From NCBI GenBank assembly GCA_025459175.1, contig JALORC010000022.1, positions 21,242 through 85,241 on the forward strand: a stretch of DNA of 64,000 nucleotides, given 5' to 3'. A program made the translations under genes and the position numbers. Every line of letters begins with the position of its first letter. Within the stretch, counting starts at the first letter, position 1. The notes under the pieces were generated by a model. It was given only the letters and a program-made list of their open reading frames with translations, searched no databases and had not been told where the DNA came from. This document shows positions 8,180 through 17,586 of the stretch, in pieces. The stretch is from Planctomycetota bacterium (lineage in GTDB: Bacteria > Planctomycetota > UBA1135 > UBA2386).

Positions 8180-9466
8180 CTACATCAGGCCGTTCCGCCA
8201 GTCGCAGCTCAGTTCCGCCGGGTCGCGCGACAGCACGATCCACCCGAGCCGCCAGCAGCGCGGGCAGCGCAGGCCGACGAACTCGGTGCGTTCCGGAGGC
8301 AGCGACTGCTGCGACAATTCGTACAGCTCGAGCGGTGGCACCGTCGCGCACACGATCTGCACCAGTCCGTCGCGCTCGGCTTCGGCCAGCCACGTGAAGT
8401 TGCGGCGACTGCATTGCTCGGCCGGCAGCTCGAACACCGCCATCTGCTGGTCGCTGATGGTGCGAGCCGCCGGCCAATGGCAGCAGGCGTCACAGTGCTC
8501 GGTCCGGACTCGAACCCGCGGCTGCCGCTCACAGTCCGCCGCGGCCACCACTCCCAGCGGTTCGGTCAGCAGCCCACTGGCCCGCCGGTTCGCCCGCAGT
8601 GACGTCCAACGGTCCTGCGTGACGCAGAGCGCAACCTCGTTGCCGGACCCGACGGCCGACACCGTCGGCAACGGCGCCGGCAGATCGCCGGCGCAGACGA
8701 ATGTTCGCAGGAAGCTGCCCGGCTCGCGCAACCGCGGGTCGACCACCCGCACCTCCCGCCGCCCGCACTCCGGGCATTCCTGGCCATCGGTCTGCAGGTC
8801 GCGCACCCCCACCGGCTGCAGTTGCGCCGGGCCACGCAGCTCGAAGAACCGGCGCCGATCGCCGGCCGGCAGTTCGACCGGTAGCAGCGACAAGCGGGCG
8901 CGTTCGGCCGCGCACAGCAGGTCGAGGAACTCCTGCGAGTAGACGCGGAGCAGGTCACCGAACGCAGCCCGGATCCAACCGCCGTTGGCGAAACTCGGCG
9001 GTGCCGCGATGCGGATCGGCACGTCGGTGCGCGGCCCACAGCCGCAATTGCAGACCCGGCAGATGCCATCGCGAAACAACGGACTCGAGGACCCAAGTGC
9101 ATTCGCCGAGTGGCCGAGCAGCTTGGAGCCGGACTCGGCCTCGAAGATCGCGTCGCCAGTGACCAGCCGCAGCGCTGGTTGCAGATAGCGCTCGGCGAAG
9201 GCACCGGCGGGCAGCGGCGGCCAGAACTCGGGCACCACCGGATCGATCGCGTCGGGGTCCGGCGCGGCCTCCAGGATCGCTTGAAGCAGTGCTGCCAACG
9301 CGGCCGAACAAGTCGCAGCAAGCCCCTCGACATCCGGGCGGCCATGCACCCACAACTTCCAGCCGTCCGACGTTCGCTGCCACCGGCAGTCGATGACGTT
9401 GGATCGAAAGGGACTGCTCGCGGACATGAGCGCAGTCGACCGTGCCGCGAGCCAGCGAGCAACCAC
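8180..9466 (-). CDS. Unrecognised Cys-rich protein inside the prkA-yeaH-spoVR cluster
   Basis: 428 residues from a GTG at 9466; an ATG at 9427 (MSASSPFRSN) is an equally possible start. No signal peptide or membrane helix. Several Cys clusters look like metal knuckles: CRVCNCGCG at about 135, CPECG at about 240, CDACC at about 330 and CPRCW near the C-terminus. These suggest two or more zinc ribbons or another metal site. I do not recognise the family; the paired CxxC arrangement is loosely like the myxobacterial double-CxxCG proteins, without confidence. It lies between yeaH and spoVR in the same direction, which suggests a role with the PrkA system, but it could be a separate insertion. Confidence 0.6.
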   Translation of the reverse strand: MVARWLAARSTALMSASSPFRSNVIDCRWQRTSDGWKLWVHGRPDVEGLAATCSAALAALLQAILEAAPDPDAIDPVVPEFWPPLPAGAFAERYLQPALRLVTGDAIFEAESGSKLLGHSANALGSSSPLFRDGICRVCNCGCGPRTDVPIRIAAPPSFANGGWIRAAFGDLLRVYSQEFLDLLCAAERARLSLLPVELPAGDRRRFFELRGPAQLQPVGVRDLQTDGQECPECGRREVRVVDPRLREPGSFLRTFVCAGDLPAPLPTVSAVGSGNEVALCVTQDRWTSLRANRRASGLLTEPLGVVAAADCERQPRVRVRTEHCDACCHWPAARTISDQQMAVFELPAEQCSRRNFTWLAEAERDGLVQIVCATVPPLELYELSQQSLPPERTEFVGLRCPRCWRLGWIVLSRDPAELSCDWRNGLM

Positions 9467-9475
9467 TGGGCGCGA

Positions 9476-9709
9476 TCAACGACCGCGCGGCTTCCTGGCT
9501 ACCGCGCCCCGGCGGCCGATCTGGAAGGCTTTGATCCCCAAGGCCGCGACACCGACCGCCTCGAGCCACGGCTGACTCGCCGGCACGAACAAGACGAGGG
9601 CCACGATCGTGCCGAGGAACCCCAGACCGACCAGGCCCGCCACGGCGAACCGCGACCGGGACACACCGGGGTGCAACCACCCACCGCTTTGCATCGCACG
9701 CCATGCCAT
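9476..9709 (-). CDS. Possible small membrane protein (77 residues)
   Basis: In the 317-base gap between yeaH and the Cys-rich gene, a minus-strand frame encodes a short protein with two hydrophobic segments (about residues 21-42 and 48-62) and a basic tail ending in KPRGR. Other frames here are the Arg/Pro-rich type seen in non-coding shadows, so this one stands out. The start is unsure: ATG at 9709, ATG at 9694, or a GTG further up. No Shine-Dalgarno sequence was seen. Its stop is 10 bases before the next gene's GTG. No family recognised. Confidence 0.4.
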   Translation of the reverse strand: MAWRAMQSGGWLHPGVSRSRFAVAGLVGLGFLGTIVALVLFVPASQPWLEAVGVAALGIKAFQIGRRGAVARKPRGR

Positions 9710-9783
9710 GTTCCAGGCAGCGGCATGCGCCACGAAACCGCACACCGATCCGCTACCGATCACCCGCTTGGCCGGCCGAACCG

Positions 9784-10890
9784 CTACCGCCCCTTGCCGA
9801 GGAACGCCTTGATGCTCGGCAGGATCCCGTCGCGGTCCTGGATGTCGGTCGTCACGACCTTCTCCTCGCCGCGGAACGCGGTGTCGAGGTCCTTCTTGAA
9901 CTGCCCACTGCCGTACGCGCTCTTCACCTGCCCGTAGCAGAACTGGTTGCACATCGGCAGCAGCCCGTCCTTCAGCAGCGACACGCAGTGCTCGGTGTCG
10001 CGCGTGCTCCAGTTGTCGCCGTCGCTGAAGTGGAACGGATACACGTTCCACTCGCTGGCCGGGTACTTGTCGCGCACCAGCTGCATGCACAGCTCGTAGG
10101 CCGAACTGATCTTGGTGCCGCCGCTCTCGCGCAGGTGGAAGAACGTGTGCTGGTCGACCTCCTGCGCCGCCGCGTCGTGCACGATGTAGCGCACCTCGAG
10201 GTTCTTGTACTGGTGCCGCAGCCAGGTATCGATCCAGAACGCCTCGATGCGCACGACCTCCTTCTGCTCGCGCCCCATCGAGCCCGACACGTCCATCATG
10301 TAGACGATCGCCGCGCTCGCCTGCGGCACCTGCCGCGTCTGCAGCGAACGGAAGCGCAGGTCCTCGCGGATCGGCACCACCAGCGGATGGTCCGGGTCGT
10401 AGGTGCCCGACGCGATCTGGCGCTTGAGCGCCTCGCGGAACGTGCGCTTGAAGTGGCGCAGCGACATCGGCCCGGCCCGCGAGATGCCGGTGTAGCGGCC
10501 CGCCGCGGTGCGCAGCTGCTTGTTGCCGCGCGGCTCGATGTTCGGCAGCGCGAGCTCCTCGCCGAGGATCTTGGCCAGATCCTCGAGCGACACGTCGACC
10601 TCGATCGAGTGCTGGCCTTTGTCCTCACCGGCCTGCCCGGCGCCGTCGCCCTGCTGGCCCGGCACCGGCTGCCCGGCCTCGCCCTGCCCCTGGCCGACAC
10701 CCTGCTTCTGGTTGTCCCCGTAGCGGAACCGCGGCAGCGAGATCTGCGGCAGCGGGATCGTCACGTAGCGCTGGCCCTGCTTGCCGATCAACTCGCCGGA
10801 GCTGACGAAGCGCTTGAGGTCGCGCTTGATCCGGCCCTTGACGATGTTGCGGAAGCGCGTGTGGTCCTGATCGATCCGGCGGACGGACAC
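9784..10890 (-). CDS. yeaH: YeaH/YhbH family (DUF444) VWA-type protein
   Basis: 368 residues from GTG at 10890, with a GAGG-like ribosome site just upstream. The N-terminus ([17 protein letters not shown]) and a Gly/Gln-rich linker at about 60-92 are typical of the family. The von Willebrand A-like domain carries the metal-site motif DVSGS at 200-204. YeaH works with the PrkA kinase in stress responses of Gram-negative bacteria and is related to Bacillus YhbH; its exact biochemistry is unknown. It lies seven bases downstream of prkA, a tight operon pair. Confidence 0.93.
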   Translation of the reverse strand: MSVRRIDQDHTRFRNIVKGRIKRDLKRFVSSGELIGKQGQRYVTIPLPQISLPRFRYGDNQKQGVGQGQGEAGQPVPGQQGDGAGQAGEDKGQHSIEVDVSLEDLAKILGEELALPNIEPRGNKQLRTAAGRYTGISRAGPMSLRHFKRTFREALKRQIASGTYDPDHPLVVPIREDLRFRSLQTRQVPQASAAIVYMMDVSGSMGREQKEVVRIEAFWIDTWLRHQYKNLEVRYIVHDAAAQEVDQHTFFHLRESGGTKISSAYELCMQLVRDKYPASEWNVYPFHFSDGDNWSTRDTEHCVSLLKDGLLPMCNQFCYGQVKSAYGSGQFKKDLDTAFRGEEKVVTTDIQDRDGILPSIKAFLGKGR

Positions 10891-10897
10891 GAGGACC

Positions 10898-12925
<2,028 letters not shown>

Positions 12926-13065
12926 GACGGCTCCTCGGTGGCAGCGTGCGCCCGGGTGACGAACGTGCCTAGTGCCGATCCTATCGGCGGTTGCAGACCA
13001 CGCCATGAACCAATCGACGGGCGGCCGCGGGCCGTTCCGCGCTGGGGCCGGGCCGTTGCAGGTGC

Positions 13066-13071
13066 TAACGT
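13066..13071 (+). promoter_or_regulatory. Candidate -10 for the first M28 gene
   Basis: TAACGT lies eight bases before the ATG at 13080. It fits the TANNNT pattern seen before several unit-leading genes here, with two extra bases, so the transcript would be leaderless or nearly so. No convincing -35 was seen. Confidence 0.3.
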
Positions 13072-13079
13072 GGTCGGCC

Positions 13080-14141
13080 ATGACCGCCGCGCGCCGCCGC
13101 CTCCCGCTCCTCGCCGCTCTCCTGTTCGCCACCGCGCTGCCGACCGGCTGCGGCGGCAGCTCCGGTCCGATCGACGGCGGCGCGGCCCACCGCCACCTGC
13201 AGGCGCTGGTCGCAATCGGCCCGCGCCCGTTCGGCTCGCCCGCACTCGGCAAGGCCGCCGACTACATCACCGCCGAACTCGACAAGCTCGGGCTCAAGGC
13301 CCAGCGGCACGAGGTCATGCACGAGAAGGAGAAGAAGCTGATCCGCAACCTCTACGTGCAGATCGACGGGGCCGATCCGGTGGCCGGGCCGATCCTGATG
13401 ATCGGTGCCCACTACGACACCAAGCTCGCCGAGGGCCTGACCGGCGCCGACGCGCAGCACAACCATACCTTCGTCGGCGCCATCGACGGCGGCGGCGGGC
13501 CAGCCGTGCTGATCGAACTGGCGCGCGCGCTGAAGGAGCGCACGCCGAAGCCGAAGTGCAACGTCTGGCTCTACTGGATCGATGCCGAGGAGTCGATCGA
13601 CTGGACCTGGAACGAGCAGCGCGCGCTGCTCGGCAGCCAGGCGTTCTGCGAGAAGCTGTCGAAGGAGAAGATCCTGTCGCGCGTGAAGGCCTTCGTGCTG
13701 ATCGACCTGATCGGCAGCAAGGACTACAAGATCGATCGCGACGGCAACTCCGACGGTCGCCTGCAAGAACTGTTCGAACGCGCCGCGAAGGCGATGGGCG
13801 AAGAGGCGCGGGTCGGCCAGTTCCCGACCGCGCTGAGGATCGAGCAGATCAAGGCGCACTTCCGGCAGAAGGGCGAGGAACCGAACTGGGGCTGCACCGA
13901 CGACCATATTGTGTTCCGCCGCTACGGCGTGCCGAGCGTGTTGCTGATCGACTTCGAGCGCCGCATCCCGGGCACGCCACAGGACGACCCGCGCGACCCG
14001 CCGAAGACCGACTTCCAGCAGTGGTGGCACACCGCCGACGACAACCTCGACGCCACCGACCCGGACGCGCTCGCGTTCGCCGGCAACCTGGTGATGCAGG
14101 CGCTGCCCGAGCTCGAGGCGTTCGTCACCGGCCGCAAGTGA
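13080..14141 (+). CDS. M28 metallopeptidase, glutaminyl-cyclase-like, exported
   Basis: 353 residues. The ATG at 13080 begins a basic-hydrophobic signal followed by LPTGC (Cys24), a possible lipoprotein site although Pro at -3 is unusual. Metal-site residues of the M28/QC fold are visible: HYD at 111-113, Asp136 in GAIDGGGG, the Glu pair 170-171 in DAEES, and the TDDH motif ending at His276. The [13 protein letters not shown] stretch followed by WWHTADDN is the signature of glutaminyl-peptide cyclotransferases, which form N-terminal pyroglutamate, rather than of ordinary aminopeptidases. It is divergent from prkA and is followed after 14 bases by a homologous gene. Confidence 0.8.
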   Translation: MTAARRRLPLLAALLFATALPTGCGGSSGPIDGGAAHRHLQALVAIGPRPFGSPALGKAADYITAELDKLGLKAQRHEVMHEKEKKLIRNLYVQIDGADPVAGPILMIGAHYDTKLAEGLTGADAQHNHTFVGAIDGGGGPAVLIELARALKERTPKPKCNVWLYWIDAEESIDWTWNEQRALLGSQAFCEKLSKEKILSRVKAFVLIDLIGSKDYKIDRDGNSDGRLQELFERAAKAMGEEARVGQFPTALRIEQIKAHFRQKGEEPNWGCTDDHIVFRRYGVPSVLLIDFERRIPGTPQDDPRDPPKTDFQQWWHTADDNLDATDPDALAFAGNLVMQALPELEAFVTGRK

Positions 14142-14155
14142 ACACGAGGTCGATC

Positions 14156-15268
14156 ATGCGTGCGACCACGTCCGCCGGGCTGCTGCTGGCCGGTCTCGCC
14201 GCCTGCCTCGGCGCGGCGCTGGCGACCCGCAACCCCGCCCCGCCGGCGCGGCCGCCGCTCGGCCAGGCGCCACAGACACCGTTCCAGACCTCGATCGATC
14301 GTTCGGTCACCGAGCCGCTGGCGGCGCACCGCGCCCCGGAGCACACCGGTGCGATCGCCTTCGACCACGTGCGCACGCTGGTCGGCTTCGGCCCGCGCTA
14401 TCCGGGCCTCGACCCGTCGGCGCCGCCGGCCACGGCCGGCGACGAGCCCGCACCGCCGACCTCCACCCCACCGCGGCCACCGACCCCGGGCTGGTCGCAG
14501 CAGCTCGGCTACATCGAACAGGTGCTGCAGCAGCACGGCCTCACCGTGCGGCGCGACACCTGGACCGACCGCCGCGAACGCATCACGTTCACCAACCTGA
14601 TGGCTGCGATCCCCGGTCCGCGCAAGGAGCGCATCGTGCTCGCGTGCCATCACGACACCAAGTGCACGATCGGCCACGCCGAGGCCGACCGCAACTTCCA
14701 CTTCGTCGGCGCCAACGACGGCGCGTCGGCGGTGGGCCTGATCCTGGCACTGGTGCCGGCCCTGCAGGCGCTGGAACTCGAGGCGACCATCGAGCTGGTG
14801 TTCTTCGACGGCGAGGAGAGCCTCGACTGGGCCTGGAACGATGCCGCCCGCGCGCTGTTCGGCAGCAAGCGCTTCGTCAAGCGCCACCGCGATGCGCTGC
14901 TGCTCGGCGAGGAACCGCGCATCCATGCCGCGGTGCTGCTCGACATGGTCGGTCGCACCGACCTGCACATCCAGGAGGAGCTCTACTCGACGACGCGACT
15001 GCGTCAGCTGCTGTGGTCGGCCGCGGTCGCGACCGGGCACCAGCAGCAGTTCTTCCAGCGCGCCGAGGCCGCCAGCGACGACCACAAGCCGTTCCTCGAC
15101 GTCGGCATCCCCGGCGTCGACCTGATCGACCTCAACGGCAACCCGCACTGGCACAAGGTCACCGACACGCTCGAGAACGTGTCGGCAGCGAGCCTGCAGA
15201 AGGTCGCCGACGTGGTGCTGACGCTGCTGCCGGCGATCGACCGCGAATACGTGATCGCACCGAAGTGA
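14156..15268 (+). CDS. Second M28/glutaminyl-cyclase-like enzyme, exported
   Basis: 370 residues, start at the ATG at 14156 with ACGAGG just upstream as ribosome site. An N-terminal hydrophobic segment is followed by a Pro/Ala-rich stretch of about 80 residues, suggesting an anchored or exported enzyme. Metal-site motifs match the neighbour: CHHDTK, GANDGAS, FDGEES and SDDHKPF, and the post-motif HWHKVTDT. The DWAWN-then-LFGS stretch parallels DWTWN-LLGS of the upstream gene, as expected for glutaminyl-cyclase-like M28 members. The two genes are clearly paralogous but diverged. They probably form one operon. Confidence 0.8.
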   Translation: MRATTSAGLLLAGLAACLGAALATRNPAPPARPPLGQAPQTPFQTSIDRSVTEPLAAHRAPEHTGAIAFDHVRTLVGFGPRYPGLDPSAPPATAGDEPAPPTSTPPRPPTPGWSQQLGYIEQVLQQHGLTVRRDTWTDRRERITFTNLMAAIPGPRKERIVLACHHDTKCTIGHAEADRNFHFVGANDGASAVGLILALVPALQALELEATIELVFFDGEESLDWAWNDAARALFGSKRFVKRHRDALLLGEEPRIHAAVLLDMVGRTDLHIQEELYSTTRLRQLLWSAAVATGHQQQFFQRAEAASDDHKPFLDVGIPGVDLIDLNGNPHWHKVTDTLENVSAASLQKVADVVLTLLPAIDREYVIAPK

Positions 15269-15349
15269 GCGCCGTCGGCGGGGCGGTGGAAGAACGCACA
15301 CGCCCGCCCGCAGCCGCGCCCCTGGGATGGCAGGGACGAGCCGGCAGCT

Positions 15350-15367
15350 GCCGCTCGTACGAGCGGC
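15350..15367. repeat. 18-bp perfect palindrome between convergent genes
   Basis: GCCGCTCGTACGAGCGGC reads the same on both strands with no spacer. It lies in the 261-base gap between two convergent stops (15268 and 15530). A second palindrome, CCGAGGCGCCTCGG at 15515-15528, abuts the stop of the response-regulator gene. These may be transcription-end hairpins, although neither is followed by a T-tract, or protein-binding sites. Confidence 0.4.
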
Positions 15368-15529
15368 GGGCCCCTCGAAACGCGACCGACGACCACGCTG
15401 CCCCATTCCGTGCGTCCCGCGACGGAGCCCCGGGGCATGGTGTTCGCCGGCCACGTCGCCGGCGATGGCCGCGAGCGGACGTGCACGAAGGTGTTCGATG
15501 GACCGCCGTCGGCGCCGAGGCGCCTCGGG

Positions 15530-15928
15530 TCAGGCGCCGCGCAGCCACGCCAGCACCTGTTCGTTCGCGAACGGCTTCTGCAGCACCGCCTCGGCACCTT
15601 GCTGCAGCAACGCCTCGCGATGGCCGGCGAGATACGCCGAGATTACCAGCACGCGGCTCTGCGGCGACGACGCCTTGGCGGCGCGCAGCACGGCGAGCCC
15701 GCTGGCCCCGGGCAGCCGCAGGTCGGTGACGACGACCGGGAACGCCTGCACGGCCAGCAGTTCGACGGCCGCGGCCCCGTTGTCGACCTGGGTCACGGCA
15801 TAGCCACCGTCGGCGAGGTCATCGGCGAGCGTCAGGGCGATCGAGGGCTCGTCCTCGACCAACAGCACGCTGGCCGGCGCGCGATCGCGCACGAGACGAG
15901 CAGCGGTACGGGCATGGAGTCGGTTCAT
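15530..15928 (-). CDS. Single-domain response regulator (CheY-like receiver)
   Basis: 132 residues. Receiver-domain residues are all present: Glu25-Asp26 (VEDE), phospho-acceptor Asp69 in VVTDLRLPG, Ser97 in VLVISAY, and Lys118 in LQKPF. There is no output domain, so it would act by protein-protein contact or as part of a relay. No histidine kinase is adjacent. The ATG at 15928 gives a normal receiver length; the upstream extension is Arg-rich non-coding-like sequence. Confidence 0.9.
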   Translation of the reverse strand: MNRLHARTAARLVRDRAPASVLLVEDEPSIALTLADDLADGGYAVTQVDNGAAAVELLAVQAFPVVVTDLRLPGASGLAVLRAAKASSPQSRVLVISAYLAGHREALLQQGAEAVLQKPFANEQVLAWLRGA

Positions 15929-16322
15929 GGTGCAGCGATCCGGGCAGCAGTTGCCCGCCGCGTCATCCACATCCCGTGCCAGGCGGCAGCAACCTCGCTG
16001 CCGCGCGCTGTCGTTCCCGCCACCGGACCGGCACCACGGTACCGACACCAGATCGCGTCGATGCTCGACGCCACACGCCCCGTCGACGCGCCAGCGTGCC
16101 GGCCGCGTAGCGCGCCGTCGCCGATCCGCGACGGCGACCGCGCCGTGGGCCGCGCAATCCCCGCGCACGGCTGCGCGTGACGCCGGAATTGACGCCGTTG
16201 CAGCAGCGTCACACGAGAGCGCGGTCGGCTGCGATCGCCTGGCGCAGTGTGCATTGACCCACTGCCGCGCCATGGCCAGAGTGCGAGCCACGCCTGCGGC
16301 GAGTGCCCGCGCGTGCCATCCC
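15929..16322. other. 394-base divergent intergenic region
   Basis: This gap separates two divergent starts. Translations in all frames are Arg/Ala/Pro-rich with no family signal. The only element found is a possible promoter for the rightward gene at 16254-16282. No RNA gene or repeat recognised. Confidence 0.5.
16254..16282 (+). promoter_or_regulatory. Candidate promoter of the PA2928-like gene
   Basis: TTGACC at 16254-16259 and CAGAGT at 16277-16282 are separated by 17 bases, good sigma-70 geometry. The predicted start of transcription lies about 34 bases before the ATG at 16323. Confidence 0.35.
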
Positions 16323-17570
16323 ATGCGACCCCGACGCCGCCTCCTGTTGCTGTTGCTGCCGATCGCCATCGCCGCCGTACTTTGGTGGCTGCTCGCCGGT
16401 TTCGGCGACTGGCAGCGTCGCCCGGCGCAACGTTCCGGTCACGTCTGGGCGGCCCCGAACGCGGCCACACCGTGCCTGTTGTTCGTGACGCGCGAGGAGC
16501 GCGAGCGGCGACTGCGGGTCTCGCGCAACTTCTTCCGCAGCGAGTCGTACGACCGCTACGTACTGCACGTGCACCGCATCGCCGATGGCGCCCGGCTGCA
16601 ATCCATGTTGCTCGCCGACCTCACCGAGCGACAGGAGCCCCTGGAACCGCAGATCCTCGGCATCGTCGACGGGCACGTGTGGCTGTGGCGGAACGGCCCG
16701 ACCGCTCTCACGCTGCCGGACCTGCGGCCGGCGTTCGCTCGCGCGCAGCTGGAGCAGCAGGCACCCGACCAGGCCGAGCTGCTGCCGCGTGAGCCGAAGG
16801 GCTACGCGATCCGCAGCGAACCACTGAGCCTCGTGCTGCGCGGCCGCGACGCGCGGCTCTATGCGCTCGACGCCGTGAACGGTGCGTTGACGCCGTTCCC
16901 GCCCGAGCAGCTGCCGGCCACCACGTTCTCGTCGCTGGTCGAGGATCGCTTCCTCTACCTGATGCCACCCGGGCGCTCGCGGGTGTTGACGAGCCCGAGC
17001 GACGCGATGGAGCAGTCGTTCCTGACCGGCACCGGTCGCTACTACGGGCTGCTGACCGACGGCGACCGCGCCGACATCGACAAGTACCTGCCGAAGGGCC
17101 GCCCGCACGGCGAAGTTGCGCGCCGACTGTACGGCGCCGACTACCGCCTCGACGGCAGCACGCCGCAGCTCGATCTGGCCACCGTCGCGGCACTCGGCGA
17201 CGAACGCCTGCTGCAGTCCGGCTTCCTGGTGCGGCGCCACGGCACGCTGTGGGACGTGCCGGACCCGAGTTCGACGCTGGTGCTGGCCCGGCAGCGGCTG
17301 GGCGCCGACGAACCGTGGCGCCTCGTGCGCCTCGGTCGCGACGGCCGCGCACTGTGGTCGGCGTCGACCGGTCTGGCCGACCTCGGCGAGCTGCTCGACC
17401 TCGGCACGCACGTGCTGTTCGTCGGCTATCTCGACTCGCTCGGCCGCGGCGCCATCCGCGAACAGGACCGCCGCGAACGACTGGTCTGGATCGACGAGCG
17501 CAGCGGCGCCGTGCAGACGCTGGTCGTCGAGGATGCAGCACCGTCGACACAGCCCGCCGCAGCGCGCTGA
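16323..17570 (+). CDS. PA2928-family-like membrane-anchored protein
   Basis: 415 residues. The ATG at 16323 starts a basic run and one hydrophobic helix (LLLLLLPIAIAAVLWWLL), giving a signal anchor. The soluble part contains SESYDRYVLHVHR and ILGIVDGHVWLW, which I associate with the PA2928 family of uncharacterised proteins; this assignment is from memory. Propeller-like strand repeats follow. No catalytic motif seen. Its stop is 16 bases from that of the convergent substrate-binding protein gene. Function unknown. Confidence 0.6.
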   Translation: MRPRRRLLLLLLPIAIAAVLWWLLAGFGDWQRRPAQRSGHVWAAPNAATPCLLFVTREERERRLRVSRNFFRSESYDRYVLHVHRIADGARLQSMLLADLTERQEPLEPQILGIVDGHVWLWRNGPTALTLPDLRPAFARAQLEQQAPDQAELLPREPKGYAIRSEPLSLVLRGRDARLYALDAVNGALTPFPPEQLPATTFSSLVEDRFLYLMPPGRSRVLTSPSDAMEQSFLTGTGRYYGLLTDGDRADIDKYLPKGRPHGEVARRLYGADYRLDGSTPQLDLATVAALGDERLLQSGFLVRRHGTLWDVPDPSSTLVLARQRLGADEPWRLVRLGRDGRALWSASTGLADLGELLDLGTHVLFVGYLDSLGRGAIREQDRRERLVWIDERSGAVQTLVVEDAAPSTQPAAAR

Positions 17571-17586
17571 CCGCGAGCGCCCCGCA

